From Novosphingobium sp. (GTDB lineage Bacteria; Pseudomonadota; Alphaproteobacteria; Sphingomonadales; Sphingomonadaceae), in the NCBI GenBank assembly GCA_030697365.1, contig JAUYQH010000157.1, forward strand, positions 16,204-80,203: a DNA stretch of 64,000 nucleotides, given 5' to 3'. Each line of letters starts with the position of its first letter. Positions within the stretch are counted from its first letter, which is position 1. The position numbers were made by a program, and so were the translations under genes. This document shows positions 43,092 to 52,227 of this stretch, in pieces. The notes beneath the pieces are model-generated. The model saw only the letters and a program-made list of their open reading frames with translations, was not told the DNA's origin and searched no databases.

Positions 43092-45377
43092 TTAAAATTT
43101 GTTATCCCTCGGAAACCCGCCCGGCGGCAGCCTTCCCGCCGCCCCCCGCGCCACCTTCCACAGCCGCATGTCGCTCTCGGTCCGCGTGCGCCCCGTCTCG
43201 CCGCCCATCTTCCAGCTCAGGCCGTCTTCCAGCCGCAGCGTCGTGACGTCGGCCATGCCGCCATCCTTGTAGCGTTGCAGCGTCACCCCCTGCCCGCGCG
43301 CCAGCACGGGCAGTTCTTCGAGGCTGAACAGCACCAGCTTGCGGTTGTCGCCGACCACCGCGACGTGGTCGTGCTCGGGGGGGATTTCGCGGACGACGGC
43401 GAGTTTGACCCCCGGCTTGGTGCTCATCACGCCCCTGCCCTTGCGGGTTTCGGCCAGCAACTCGTCGCTCTCCGCCGCGAAGCCTCGCCCCACATTCGAC
43501 GCCAGCAGCAGTTGCGCCTTGGGCTTGTGGGCCAGCAGCGCCACCACCTGCGCCTCTGAATCGATGTCGAGCATCGTCCGCAGCGGCTCGCCGAACCCGC
43601 GCGCGCCGGGGAGTTTGTCTGCGCCGAGCGTGTAGAATCGGCCGTTGTCCGCCGCTATCAGCAGCTTGTCGGTGGTCTGGGCGTGGAGCGCAAACGCCGG
43701 CCCGTCGCCTTCCTTGAACTTGAAGTCGCGGTCGAGCGGTTCGTGGCCTTTCGCGGCCCTGATCCACCCGCGCGCGGAGAGGATCACCGTCACCGGCTCC
43801 TTTTCGATCATCGCGTCCATGCTGAATTCGCGCGTCGGAGCGGCTTCGGCGATGGTGGTGCGGCGGCGGCCGAGCGCGGTATCCTCGGCGTAATCCTTGC
43901 GCAGCGCAGCCAGATCGCGCTTGAGCCGGGTGCGCTGGCGAGCGGGGCTGTCGAGCAGCGTGGTCAGGGCGTCGCGCTCGGCCAGCAGCTCGTCGCGCTC
44001 CTTGCGCAGTTCCATTTCCTCGAGCTTGCGCAAAGAGCGCAGCCGCATGTTAAGGATCGCCTCGGCCTGGCGGTCGGTCAGCTCGAACTCGGCGATTATC
44101 ACCGGCTTGGGCTCGTCCTCGCCGCGGATGATGGCGATGATCCGGTCGAGGTTGAGGTAGGCAACGATGTAGCCTTCGAGCAGCTCGAGCCGCGCCGCGA
44201 TCTTCTCCAGGCGGTGCTGGCTACGGCGGATCAGGATCTCGATCTGGCTCTTGATCCATTCCTGGAGCACCAGCTTGAGGCTGAGCACGCCCGGGGTCCG
44301 CCCGGCGTCGAGGACGTTGAGGTTGAGCCCGAAGCGGGTTTCGAGGTCGCTCAGCTTATAGAGCGATTCCTTGAGCAGTTCGGGATCGACGTTGCGGCTT
44401 TTGGGCACGAACACCAGCCGGATCGCCTCGTCGCTCTCGTCGCGGATGTCCTCGAGGATGGGAAGCTTGCGGTCGGCGATGAGCTGGGCGACCTGCTCGA
44501 TCAGCTTGCCCTTCTGGACCAGATAGGGAATCTCGCTGATCACCAGCTGCCATTGCCCACCGGCCAGCCGCTCGATCCCGCTGTCTTCCCACGCGCCGTC
44601 CTTGTCGCGCCCGGTCGAAAACCGCCCGCGCAGCCGGATCGCGCCCTTGCCGCTTTCATAGGCGGCGGAAATAGCCGCCGGGCTATCGACCACCACACCC
44701 CCCGTCGCGAAGTCCGGCCCGTGGAACACCTGCATCAGTTCGGCGTGTTCGGCGTGGGGATTGTCGATCAGCAGCAGCGTGGCGTCGACAATTTCGGTCA
44801 CGTTGTGGCTGGGGATGTTGGTCGCCATCCCCACCGCGATCCCGCTGGACCCGTTGGCGAGCAGGTTGGGGAACAGCCCGGGGAATATCTCGGGTTCTTC
44901 CTCCTCGCCGTTGTAGGTCGGGTGGAAATCGACCGTGCCCTCTTCGAGGCCCGCCATCAGCCGGATCGCGGTCTTCGTCAGCCGGGCTTCGGTGTAGCGA
45001 TAGGCCGCGGCGTTATCGCCGTCGATGTTGCCGAAGTTGCCTTGCCCCTCGACCAGCGGATAGCGCAGCGCGAAATCCTGCGCGAGGCGGACCATCGCGT
45101 CGTAGACCGACTGGTCGCCGTGCGGGTGGTACTTGCCGATGACGTCGCCGACCACGCGCGCCGACTTCTTGAACGCCTGACCCGGATCGAGCTTCAATTG
45201 CCGCATCGCCCACAGCAGGCGGCGGTGGACCGGCTTCAGCCCGTCGCGCAGATCGGGCAGCGAACGCGCGGTGATCGTGGAGAGCGCATAGACCAGGTAC
45301 CGCTCGGACAACGCGCTGTCGAACGGGGCATCGACGATGGCGTCGAACGGATCGGGACTTGTGGTATCGGTGGCCAT
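43092..45377 (-). CDS. parC: DNA topoisomerase IV subunit A
   Basis: Breakage-reunion subunit of topoisomerase IV, 761 residues. The catalytic Tyr lies in '[16 protein letters not shown]'; the region '[20 protein letters not shown]' is the quinolone-resistance-determining segment. Length and sequence fit alphaproteobacterial ParC rather than GyrA (about 900). The N-terminal '[20 protein letters not shown]' is typical. The gene is followed by the low-G+C lipoprotein region and preceded by the ferredoxin gene, with 41 bases between. Confidence 0.95.
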   Translation of the reverse strand: MATDTTSPDPFDAIVDAPFDSALSERYLVYALSTITARSLPDLRDGLKPVHRRLLWAMRQLKLDPGQAFKKSARVVGDVIGKYHPHGDQSVYDAMVRLAQDFALRYPLVEGQGNFGNIDGDNAAAYRYTEARLTKTAIRLMAGLEEGTVDFHPTYNGEEEEPEIFPGLFPNLLANGSSGIAVGMATNIPSHNVTEIVDATLLLIDNPHAEHAELMQVFHGPDFATGGVVVDSPAAISAAYESGKGAIRLRGRFSTGRDKDGAWEDSGIERLAGGQWQLVISEIPYLVQKGKLIEQVAQLIADRKLPILEDIRDESDEAIRLVFVPKSRNVDPELLKESLYKLSDLETRFGLNLNVLDAGRTPGVLSLKLVLQEWIKSQIEILIRRSQHRLEKIAARLELLEGYIVAYLNLDRIIAIIRGEDEPKPVIIAEFELTDRQAEAILNMRLRSLRKLEEMELRKERDELLAERDALTTLLDSPARQRTRLKRDLAALRKDYAEDTALGRRRTTIAEAAPTREFSMDAMIEKEPVTVILSARGWIRAAKGHEPLDRDFKFKEGDGPAFALHAQTTDKLLIAADNGRFYTLGADKLPGARGFGEPLRTMLDIDSEAQVVALLAHKPKAQLLLASNVGRGFAAESDELLAETRKGRGVMSTKPGVKLAVVREIPPEHDHVAVVGDNRKLVLFSLEELPVLARGQGVTLQRYKDGGMADVTTLRLEDGLSWKMGGETGRTRTESDMRLWKVARGAAGRLPPGGFPRDNKF

Positions 45378-45418
45378 TGTGGGCGCGCCCTAGCAGGCGC
45401 GGACTCGCCACGCCAAGA

Positions 45419-45751
45419 TCAGCGACCCTGCATATCCCGGCTTTCCCCCGGAATCCGGACTTCCAGACCATCCAGTTCTGGCGTCAGCACGATCTGGCAC
45501 GACAGGCGGCTGGTGCGGGTGACCTGGGCGGCGAGGTCGAGCATGTCCTCCTCGTCGTCTGCCGCCGGGGGCAGGCGATCGAACCATTGGGCCGCGACGA
45601 TCACGTGGCAGGTCGAGCAGGCCATCTGGCCCTCGCAAGTGCCTTCGAGCGGCATTCCGGCGGCTTGCGCGACTTCGAGCAGGCGCGCGCCGTCTTCGGC
45701 GGTGGCGGACACGCGCTCGCCCTTGCCGGTGACGAAGGTGACGCTGACCAT
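45419..45751 (-). CDS. [2Fe-2S] ferredoxin, adrenodoxin/Fdx type
   Basis: A 110-residue electron carrier with the cluster ligands C39, C45, C48 ('GTCEGQMACSTC') and C85 ('SRLSCQI'), the spacing of ISC-type/adrenodoxin ferredoxins. The start overlaps the stop of the cysteine desulfurase gene by one base, so the ferredoxin probably supplies electrons for Fe-S cluster assembly on a scaffold encoded elsewhere. Confidence 0.93.
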   Translation of the reverse strand: MVSVTFVTGKGERVSATAEDGARLLEVAQAAGMPLEGTCEGQMACSTCHVIVAAQWFDRLPPAADDEEDMLDLAAQVTRTSRLSCQIVLTPELDGLEVRIPGESRDMQGR

Positions 45752-46839
45752 CAGCAGCCCTGCGCCGTCGCGGCAGCATCGAGCGCGTGGCAGGCGGTCT
45801 CGACTTCATCCATCGTCGTATAGCGCCCGAAACCCAGGCGGATCGAATTGCGCGCCTCGACCGCCTCGAGCCCGATCGCGGTCAGCACCCGACTCGGCGC
45901 ACCAGTGCCGCTGCCGCAGGCCGACCCGGCGGAAAAGGCGATGGTGCGGCAGTCGCTGAGCAGGCGCGGGAAGTTTAGCCCGGCAAGGCGCAGGCTGAGA
46001 TTGCCCGGCCAGCGCGCGCTCTCACTACCGTTGACGGTCCAGCGCGCCAGGATTGCGCGGGCGCGCGCGGCGAGGCCCGAAAGATGCTGGAAGTCGACGT
46101 CCATCCGCGCTTTGGCCAGCGCCGCCGCCGCGCCGAAGCCGGCGCACAGCGCAGGACTGAGCGTTCCCGAGCGCAGCCCGCTCTCCTGCCCTCCGCCGTG
46201 GATCCACGGAGCGATGGAGAGGCCCTCCCTGACCCACAAGGCCCCGATCCCCTTGGGGCCGTAGAGCTTGTGCGCGGTGATCGCGATGAAGTCCGCATCC
46301 TCGGGCGGGGGCAGCTTGCCCGCGCCTTGCACCGCGTCGCACAGGAACAGCGCGCCTGCCTCGTGCGCGCGCTCGGCGAGCCGCGCCACCGGCTGGATCG
46401 TGCCGATTTCGTTGTTGACCTGCATCACCGCGACCAGGTCGGCACCCTCCGGGAAATCAACGTCCGGGTCGACCACACCGTCCTTGCTCACCGGCAGCTC
46501 TTGGCACTCCGCGCCGCTTGCCAGCGCTGCGTTGACCACCGCCGAATGCTCGACTGCGGACAAGGCGATTGCGCCGAGCGGGACCGCGCGGATCGCCTGG
46601 TTGATCGCCTCGGTCGCCCCACTGGTGAAGATCACCCGGCCACCCTTGGGCAACAGCTGTGCCACCTGCTCGCGCGCCACCTCGACCGCCGCAGCCGCGA
46701 CTCGGCCGGCCCGGTGCATCGAGTGCGGATTTGCGAAGCCAATTGCCTCGGGGCCCGACAGCCACGGCAGCATCGCCTCGAGCGATTCGGGCGCGAGCGG
46801 CGTCGTCGCTTGGTGGTCGAGGTAGATGAAATCGCGCAA
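45751..46839 (-). CDS. Cysteine desulfurase (NifS/IscS family)
   Basis: PLP enzyme that removes sulfur from cysteine for Fe-S clusters, 362 residues. N-terminal 'IYLDHQATTPLAPESLEAML', 'TSGATEAINQAIR', PLP Lys in 'TAHKLYGPKGIGALW' (about 188) and the persulfide Cys loop 'FSAGSACGSGTGAPSRVL' (about 305) are all present. The loop length suggests class I (NifS/IscS) rather than SufS. It is linked to the ferredoxin gene; no scaffold gene (iscU, sufBCD) is in the window, although sufBCD could sit elsewhere. Confidence 0.93.
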   Translation of the reverse strand: MRDFIYLDHQATTPLAPESLEAMLPWLSGPEAIGFANPHSMHRAGRVAAAAVEVAREQVAQLLPKGGRVIFTSGATEAINQAIRAVPLGAIALSAVEHSAVVNAALASGAECQELPVSKDGVVDPDVDFPEGADLVAVMQVNNEIGTIQPVARLAERAHEAGALFLCDAVQGAGKLPPPEDADFIAITAHKLYGPKGIGALWVREGLSIAPWIHGGGQESGLRSGTLSPALCAGFGAAAALAKARMDVDFQHLSGLAARARAILARWTVNGSESARWPGNLSLRLAGLNFPRLLSDCRTIAFSAGSACGSGTGAPSRVLTAIGLEAVEARNSIRLGFGRYTTMDEVETACHALDAAATAQGC

Positions 46840-46953
46840 GCTGGCTGGTCCACACTCTTGGAAGTTGCTTTAGAGAAGGCCGTTTCTATATAGCGCGCGC
46901 TTCTAATCCAGCCCCGCCGCGCGATTTACGCCGGGCCGCACACCAGGAACGTC

Positions 46954-47610
46954 ATGCCCTCAGTCATTTTTCCCGGTCCAGAAGGCCGTCTCGAAGGCCG
47001 TTTCCAGCCGTCCGCGCGCCCGCGCGCACCTGTCGCAATGATTCTCCACCCCCATCCGCATGGCGGAGGGACGATGAACGACAGGATAGTCCAGGCGCTC
47101 TACAAGACGTTCGTCGCGCGCGGGTTCGCCACGTTGCGCTTCAATTTCCGCGGCGTGGGCCGCAGCCAGGGCAGTTTCGACAACGGCATTGGCGAACTCT
47201 CCGATGCCGCCGCGGCGCTCGACTGGGTCCAGTCGATCCATCCCGAGGCGCAGACCACGTGGATCGCGGGGTTCAGCTTCGGCGGGCTGATCGGGATGCA
47301 GTTGCTGATGCGTCGGCCCGAGATCCGCGGGTTCATCACGATCAATCCGCCCGCCAATATGTACGATTTCAGTTTTCTTGCGCCGTGCCCCGCGTCGGGC
47401 ATCATCGTCCAGGCGGCGCAGGACACGGTGGTGACGCCCAACGCGGTGCAGAAGCTGGTCGATAAACTGCGCACCCAGAAGCACATCACGATCCATCACG
47501 ACGAGATCGCGCGCGCCAACCATTTCTTCGAGAACGAGATCGACGACATGATGCACTCGGTCGACAACTACCTCGACATGCGCCTGTCGCCGGATTCGCC
47601 GATCAAATAG
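46954..47610 (+). CDS. Alpha/beta hydrolase
   Basis: A 218-residue alpha/beta-fold hydrolase of a small COG2945-like type. Oxyanion and nucleophile elements are 'AMILHPHPHGGGTMND' and 'WIAGFSFGGLIGMQLLM' (Ser about 105); the catalytic His may be in 'EIARANHFFENEIDD'. The substrate is unknown. It is divergent from the cysteine desulfurase gene (114 bases between starts). Confidence 0.88.
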   Translation: MPSVIFPGPEGRLEGRFQPSARPRAPVAMILHPHPHGGGTMNDRIVQALYKTFVARGFATLRFNFRGVGRSQGSFDNGIGELSDAAAALDWVQSIHPEAQTTWIAGFSFGGLIGMQLLMRRPEIRGFITINPPANMYDFSFLAPCPASGIIVQAAQDTVVTPNAVQKLVDKLRTQKHITIHHDEIARANHFFENEIDDMMHSVDNYLDMRLSPDSPIK

Positions 47611-47613
47611 CGT

Positions 47614-47811
47614 TCAGCGATCCGCCCTAGCGACCGGCGCCTCGCCCGAAGCGTCGGGCAGGGTCCAGATGCCGACGTTGACCAGCATGATCATCGCGAG
47701 CAGCACCATAAGCAGCGGCCGCTGCCGCTCGTTTCGGCTGCGCCACAGGTAAAGCGCCCCTGCCAGCAGCACGAGCGCGCCGAGCATCAGCAGCGAGAGG
47801 GCCATGTCCAT
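47614..47811 (-). CDS. Small two-helix membrane protein
   Basis: A 65-residue product with two hydrophobic helices ('ALSLLMLGALVLLAGALYLW' and 'LLMVLLAMIMLVNVGIW') separated by a basic loop ('RSRNERQRP'). The ORF track hides it inside a longer frame; I start at 'MDMALSLL'. It converges with the hydrolase gene 3 bases away. The function is unknown; hydropathy and composition support a real gene. Confidence 0.65.
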   Translation of the reverse strand: MDMALSLLMLGALVLLAGALYLWRSRNERQRPLLMVLLAMIMLVNVGIWTLPDASGEAPVARADR

Positions 47812-47938
47812 GGGATGCGCCCTAGCGTGCCGGGCGCAACCAGACAACGCGCCGCCGCCTTGCATGACGGGGCGCGGAACCGAACCTTGCTTCCCGCGCT
47901 TCACCACCGGAGCCATCTGGCTCGGCAGGAGAGCAGCG

Positions 47939-48331
47939 ATGGGTATTTTCAGTTCGATCAAGGACGCGATCTTCGGGCACAAGGCCAAGGCCGCTACACC
48001 AGCCGCGGGCACTCGCTTGCCCGAAGGCGGCACCGTCGCCGCGCCGCAACCGCAGCCGACCGCCCCGGCGGCGGTGTCCGAAGTGAATGTCGAGGCCAAC
48101 CTCGCCGAAATGGGCAAGGGCAAGGACCTCAACTGGCGGACTTCGATCGTCGATCTGATGAAACTGCTGGGGATCGATTCGAGTCTGGACAATCGCAAGG
48201 AACTCGCCCGCGAGCTGGGTTACACCGGCGACCTCGACGGCAGCGCCGAGATGAATATCTGGCTCCACAAGGCTACGATGAAGGAACTGGCGAAGAACGG
48301 CGGCAGGGTTCCGGCGGAGCTTACGGAATAA
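47939..48331 (+). CDS. DUF3597 family protein
   Basis: A 130-residue DUF3597 protein. It opens 'MGIFSSIKDAIFGHKAKA', has a Pro/Ala linker, then the conserved helical domain 'LNWRTSIVDLMKLLGIDSSL' with 'RKELARELGYTGDLDGSAEM' and a C-terminal 'NIWLHKATMKELAKNGGRVP'. The fold is LysM-like or KOW-like in nothing I can see; function is unknown, perhaps envelope or stress related in other bacteria. AGGAGA lies ahead of the ATG. Confidence 0.85.
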   Translation: MGIFSSIKDAIFGHKAKAATPAAGTRLPEGGTVAAPQPQPTAPAAVSEVNVEANLAEMGKGKDLNWRTSIVDLMKLLGIDSSLDNRKELARELGYTGDLDGSAEMNIWLHKATMKELAKNGGRVPAELTE

Positions 48332-48348
48332 GGGACACCCCAAAAACC

Positions 48349-48365
48349 CCGCTCGTGTCGAGCGG
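48349..48365. repeat. Short palindrome related to the intergenic repeat
   Basis: CCGCTCG-TGT-CGAGCGG: perfect 7-base arms with a 3-base loop, in the 57-base gap between two convergent genes. It equals the first part of the arm found at 62045 and, reversed, at 18759. It is the only convergent gap here with an obvious hairpin, so it may help end transcription of both genes. Confidence 0.65.
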
Positions 48366-48388
48366 ACTATGGGTTGTCCGGCCCGGCC

Positions 48389-49303
48389 CTAAACCTCCAG
48401 CGCGTGAATCTCGGCGCTGCGGCGGTCGCCGTCGCGCCGGACCACCAGCGCCGAGTATTCAGGCACTTCGATCCAGGTCGCGATGTCGCGGGTTAGCGGT
48501 TCCGACGCGACGATGATGCTGTCGGCATCGGCCGCCCCGCCGACCAGCTTCCACTCGTCGCCGTGGAGGCCGTAATCGCGCCCGAAAGTGTACCACATCG
48601 AGAGGAACTGCATCGTCCCTTGCAGGCGAACGTTCTCGAACCGCCCGAAATCGAAGGTGTAACGCACCGCGATCAGGTTGACCCCGTCGCAGAAGATCAG
48701 GTTGGTGGATGAAGATCGGGTGATCCCGTGGCGCGCGCGGACCTCACGCACGATCCCCAGCGCGCGCCGGATCGCGGCGAGGATCGCCTCGGGCTGGTTG
48801 ATCCGCAACGGATCGTCGAGCCCGGACAGCACCAGCGCATAGAGCCACTCGCTGTCGGTCGAGCCCTGGATGTGCTGCGCGAACTCGGGCCGGACGTGCT
48901 CGACCAGATCGAACCGCATCGCGCGAAATCCAGACAGGTCGCCGTTGTGCGCCATCGCCAGCGGCACCCGGTCGAATTTGAACGGGTGGACGTTCTGCTC
49001 GTTGATCTGGACCGACGAATTGTAAGGCACTCCGCGGATATGCGCGAGCAATGCGTGCGGCGCGACTTTGCTCGCCAGCAGCTTGAGGTTGCGGTCGAAC
49101 ACCCCGACCTGGGTGGTGCGATAGACGAACGGGCTGGCCGGCGCATGGCTGACCGGATCCCACGCCGCCATCCCGAACCCGGCAAGGTTGAGCATGTCGA
49201 GCATCTGGGCGTGGATGATCTGGTTTAGCAGCGCCGAATCGGGCGAATAGAGCAGATCCTCGAGCAGCACCGGCGTGCCGAGATAGCTGACGATGCGGCA
49301 CAT
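48389..49303 (-). CDS. Class II glutamine amidotransferase domain protein (YafJ-like)
   Basis: A 304-residue Ntn-type amidotransferase domain protein. Catalytic Cys2 follows Met ('MCRIVSYLGTPVLLEDLL'), and further family parts are 'HIRGVPYNSSVQINEQNVHP', 'LAMAHNGDLSGF' and 'GSTDSEWLYALVL'. No synthetase domain is attached, so it may act as a free glutaminase or in an unknown amidation; YafJ-like proteins have no proven substrate. Its start overlaps the stop of the cyclic-nucleotide-domain gene by one base. Confidence 0.88.
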   Translation of the reverse strand: MCRIVSYLGTPVLLEDLLYSPDSALLNQIIHAQMLDMLNLAGFGMAAWDPVSHAPASPFVYRTTQVGVFDRNLKLLASKVAPHALLAHIRGVPYNSSVQINEQNVHPFKFDRVPLAMAHNGDLSGFRAMRFDLVEHVRPEFAQHIQGSTDSEWLYALVLSGLDDPLRINQPEAILAAIRRALGIVREVRARHGITRSSSTNLIFCDGVNLIAVRYTFDFGRFENVRLQGTMQFLSMWYTFGRDYGLHGDEWKLVGGAADADSIIVASEPLTRDIATWIEVPEYSALVVRRDGDRRSAEIHALEV

Positions 49304-50277
49304 CAGGTCGTGCTCCCCGCGGCGTTGAAGCGGCCCAGCGCGATCGCCCGGCCAAAGTGGCGGTTGGCGCGGCGCTGATCGCGCACCAGCTGGCGGTCCA
49401 CCGCTGCCAGCACCACCTGACCGATGCGTCCGGGGTGTTCGCGCCAGCGCAAGAATGCCGCGGCGTTGACGCGGAGCAGGATCGACTCCTCGACCGCATC
49501 GAGCGCCAGCGGCTGCTCGCACCGGTCGATCATCGCGACCAGCCCCGCCCACTCGCCGGGACCGTGGATCGTCACCTGTTCGCGCAAAGCTCCCCGGACG
49601 AACGCTGCGCGCACGGCGCCGCGGACCACGAGGTAGAGCGTATCGGGCTTGGCACCCGCCTCGACGAGCGAAGTGTTGCGTGTTGCTGACAATCCTTCGC
49701 CAGCGGCGATCAGTTCGGCACAGTCGACGTCGGCGAGTTCGGCGAAAGTCCCCAGCGAGCGGAGCATTTCAGCGTCAATGACGTGTGGTGCGGGATCGAT
49801 TGCGGGCGGCGAACGGCGCAACTCGCTCGCTTCGGCCAGCGAAGTCTGAGCAAGTCGCTCAAGCGTAGCGCGGGTGCGCGTCGCTACCAGCCCGCGCAGA
49901 CGGTCGATCGCCGCAACCGGCCCGCCGCGCCCCTCCCCCAGCATCGCCGCAAACCCGCGTGCCGGGATCAGCAAACCGCTTGTGTCCTCCACCGCGCGCA
50001 CGGTGGCGGAGCGCGGGCCGTCGTCGAGCAGCGCAAATTCGCCGACCACTTCGCCCGGTGCGATCCGGCTGACCCATGCGGCCTCGTCACCGGGCATTCG
50101 GGTGGCAATTTCGAGCAGTCCGCTTTCGACCAGGAACAGCCCGCTGGGCGGATCGCCCTGACGGAACAGCAACGCGTCCGCTGCCACTTCGAAGGGCCGG
50201 GCCAGCGCACGCAGATCGGCGAGCGCGGCCTCGTCCAGTCCCGCGAACAGCTCAACCCGATCCAGCGCCTCGCCCAT
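49303..50277 (-). CDS. Protein with two cyclic-nucleotide-binding (cNMP) domains
   Basis: A 324-residue protein with two cNMP-binding-like beta-roll domains. The first, residues about 10-120, has 'FRQGDPPSGLFLVESGLLEI' and 'GEVVGEFALLDDGPRSATVR'. The second, about 180-290, has 'LVEAGAKPDTLYLVVRGAVR' and 'HGPGEWAGLVAMIDR'. The first has the phosphate-binding-cassette-like 'GEFALLDDGPRSATV'; the second lacks a clear one. No DNA-binding or kinase domain is visible. It is coupled to the amidotransferase gene, which it may regulate. Confidence 0.85.
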   Translation of the reverse strand: MGEALDRVELFAGLDEAALADLRALARPFEVAADALLFRQGDPPSGLFLVESGLLEIATRMPGDEAAWVSRIAPGEVVGEFALLDDGPRSATVRAVEDTSGLLIPARGFAAMLGEGRGGPVAAIDRLRGLVATRTRATLERLAQTSLAEASELRRSPPAIDPAPHVIDAEMLRSLGTFAELADVDCAELIAAGEGLSATRNTSLVEAGAKPDTLYLVVRGAVRAAFVRGALREQVTIHGPGEWAGLVAMIDRCEQPLALDAVEESILLRVNAAAFLRWREHPGRIGQVVLAAVDRQLVRDQRRANRHFGRAIALGRFNAAGSTT

Positions 50278-50356
50278 CGCCTCTCTCCCCCGATTCGGAA
50301 GCTTAGCGGCTGCACCCGGGTTTGACAGCGGCGCAACGCACGGGCAGTTTCGTTTC

Positions 50357-52216
50357 ATGCGAAACAATGAAATCGCCCTCACCCGGCGCGAGATTCTGGC
50401 CGCCGGCAGCATCGGCGCGCTGGCCCTGGCCCTCCCCGGCTGCGCCGCCACCCTCGCCCGGCCCGCTATCGGCCCTCCGGCCGCGGCTACTGCGCTGCTC
50501 GATGCGTTCGCTTGGCGATTTCTCGAGCACCATCCTGAAAGCGCGACCGAAAAAGGGGTGGATATTGATGCCCACGCCGGCTTGCGCGGCAAGCTCGAGG
50601 ACCGCTCGGCGGCGGGGCAGGCGGCGATTGCCGAGACCCTGCGCGCCGATCTCGCCCGCGTCGAGGCGATCGATCCGGCCCCGCTCGACCCCGCCACGCG
50701 GACCTCGTTCGAGGTCGTGCGCAGCGCCTATCGCACCGCGCTGGCGGGGTTCTCGCTGCCCTACGGCGATGTCGCGGTCGGCGGCTGGCGCAACACGCCC
50801 TACGTCGTCATCCAGAACGTCGGGCAGTATATCGACGCACCCAACCTGCTCGAAGCCACGCATCCGGTGCGCGACGCGGCCGACGCCGAAGCCTACATCG
50901 CAAGGCTCGAAGCGCTGCCCGCCACGCTTGACGGCGAAACCGGGCGCCTCCGCGGCGCGCGCGAATTCGGACTGGTCCCGCCCGCGATCCTGCTCGACCG
51001 GACGATCGCGCAGCTCGGCAAGACCATCGAAGACGCCCGCGGCGGGGGCCGGCTGGTCACGGCGCTGACCTCGCGAACCGGAGCCGTCGCGGGCGACTGG
51101 GACCGGCGCGCGCGGTCGCTCGTCAGCGGGCCTGTCGCCGCTGCGCTCGATCGCCAGCTTGCCGAAATCCGTGCCGAGCGGGCGGTCGCGCAGGCTGCGC
51201 CGGGCATGTGGGCGCGCCCGCGCGGCGACGAATACTACGCCTGGGCGCTGCAGGCCGCGACCACGACCACGCGAACACCTGACGAGATCCACGCGATGGG
51301 TCTCGAGCAGGTGCGCGAGTACCACGGCCGGATGGACCCGCTTCTGCGCAAGCTCGGCTTCACGTCGGGAACCGTCGGCGAGCGAATGCTGGCGTTGGCC
51401 AAGGATCCCCGCTCGCGCTTCTCCGAAGGCGACAAGGGCCGCGCCGAAGTCATCGCGCTGATGCAATCGAAGATCGATTATATCCGCACCCGCATGCCGC
51501 TGGCGTTCCGACGCCTGGCTCGCGGCAACCTCGAGATTCGCCGCATCGCCCCCGCCGAGGAAGCCGGCGCCCCCGGGGCGTATGGCGGCTCGGGCTCGAT
51601 CGACGGCAAGATTCCCGGAAAGATCTGGCTCAACCTTTCCGATCCGAACCGTCACACCCGCTACGACATTCCCACGCTCGGCTTCCACGAGGGCATCCCC
51701 GGACACGTCTGGGAAGGCGAGTATTCGAACGATCTGCCGCTGATCCGCTCGGTCCTGTCGTTCAGCGCGTTCAGCGAGGGCTGGGCGCTCTACGCCGAGA
51801 CGCTTGGCGACGAACTTGGGGCCTACGACGACGATCCGGTCGGGCAGCTCGGCTACCTCCAGTCGATCGCGTTTCGCGCTTGCCGACTGGTGGTCGATAC
51901 CGGTCTTCATCACAAGCGCTGGACCAGGGCTCAGGCGATTGATTGGTTTGTTTCGACCAATGGCTCGGATCGCGATGACGTGACCAGCGAAGTCGATCGC
52001 TATTGCGCATGGCCCGGGCAGGCCTGTGCCTACAAGGTCGGCCACAGCGAAATGCTGCGCCTGCGCGAGATGGCCAAAGCAAGGCTCGGTCCGCGCTATG
52101 ACTTGCGCGATTTCGACCAGGCGGTGGTCGATGGCGGCAACGCTCCGCTCGATGTGCTGGCGGGCAACGTCGAACGTTATGTTGGCAAGGCGTTGCGAAC
52201 GATGGAGCCCGCCTGA
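50357..52216 (+). CDS. DUF885 family metallopeptidase-like lipoprotein
   Basis: A 619-residue exported protein. The N-terminus combines a twin-Arg-like 'TRREILAAGSIGALALALPG' with a Cys lipobox ('LPGCAA'), suggesting Tat export and lipidation. The DUF885 domain holds the zincin-like 'GFHEGIPGHVWEGEYS' (HExxxH-type, about 444) and 'FSAFSEGWALYAETLG'. Members are likely zinc peptidases acting in the envelope, but substrates are unknown. It faces pckA with 11 bases between stops. Confidence 0.87.
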   Translation: MRNNEIALTRREILAAGSIGALALALPGCAATLARPAIGPPAAATALLDAFAWRFLEHHPESATEKGVDIDAHAGLRGKLEDRSAAGQAAIAETLRADLARVEAIDPAPLDPATRTSFEVVRSAYRTALAGFSLPYGDVAVGGWRNTPYVVIQNVGQYIDAPNLLEATHPVRDAADAEAYIARLEALPATLDGETGRLRGAREFGLVPPAILLDRTIAQLGKTIEDARGGGRLVTALTSRTGAVAGDWDRRARSLVSGPVAAALDRQLAEIRAERAVAQAAPGMWARPRGDEYYAWALQAATTTTRTPDEIHAMGLEQVREYHGRMDPLLRKLGFTSGTVGERMLALAKDPRSRFSEGDKGRAEVIALMQSKIDYIRTRMPLAFRRLARGNLEIRRIAPAEEAGAPGAYGGSGSIDGKIPGKIWLNLSDPNRHTRYDIPTLGFHEGIPGHVWEGEYSNDLPLIRSVLSFSAFSEGWALYAETLGDELGAYDDDPVGQLGYLQSIAFRACRLVVDTGLHHKRWTRAQAIDWFVSTNGSDRDDVTSEVDRYCAWPGQACAYKVGHSEMLRLREMAKARLGPRYDLRDFDQAVVDGGNAPLDVLAGNVERYVGKALRTMEPA

Positions 52217-52227
52217 GGCCGAACGGC

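Noticed and set aside
36843-45377. gyrB and gyrA instead of parE and parC
   Set aside because: Lengths (661 and 761) and sequence features fit topoisomerase IV of alphaproteobacteria; gyrase subunits are longer.
43683-45959. 758-codon ORF antisense to parC
   Set aside because: It mirrors the parC reading frame (third-position G/C leaves the opposite frame open); no motif or start context.
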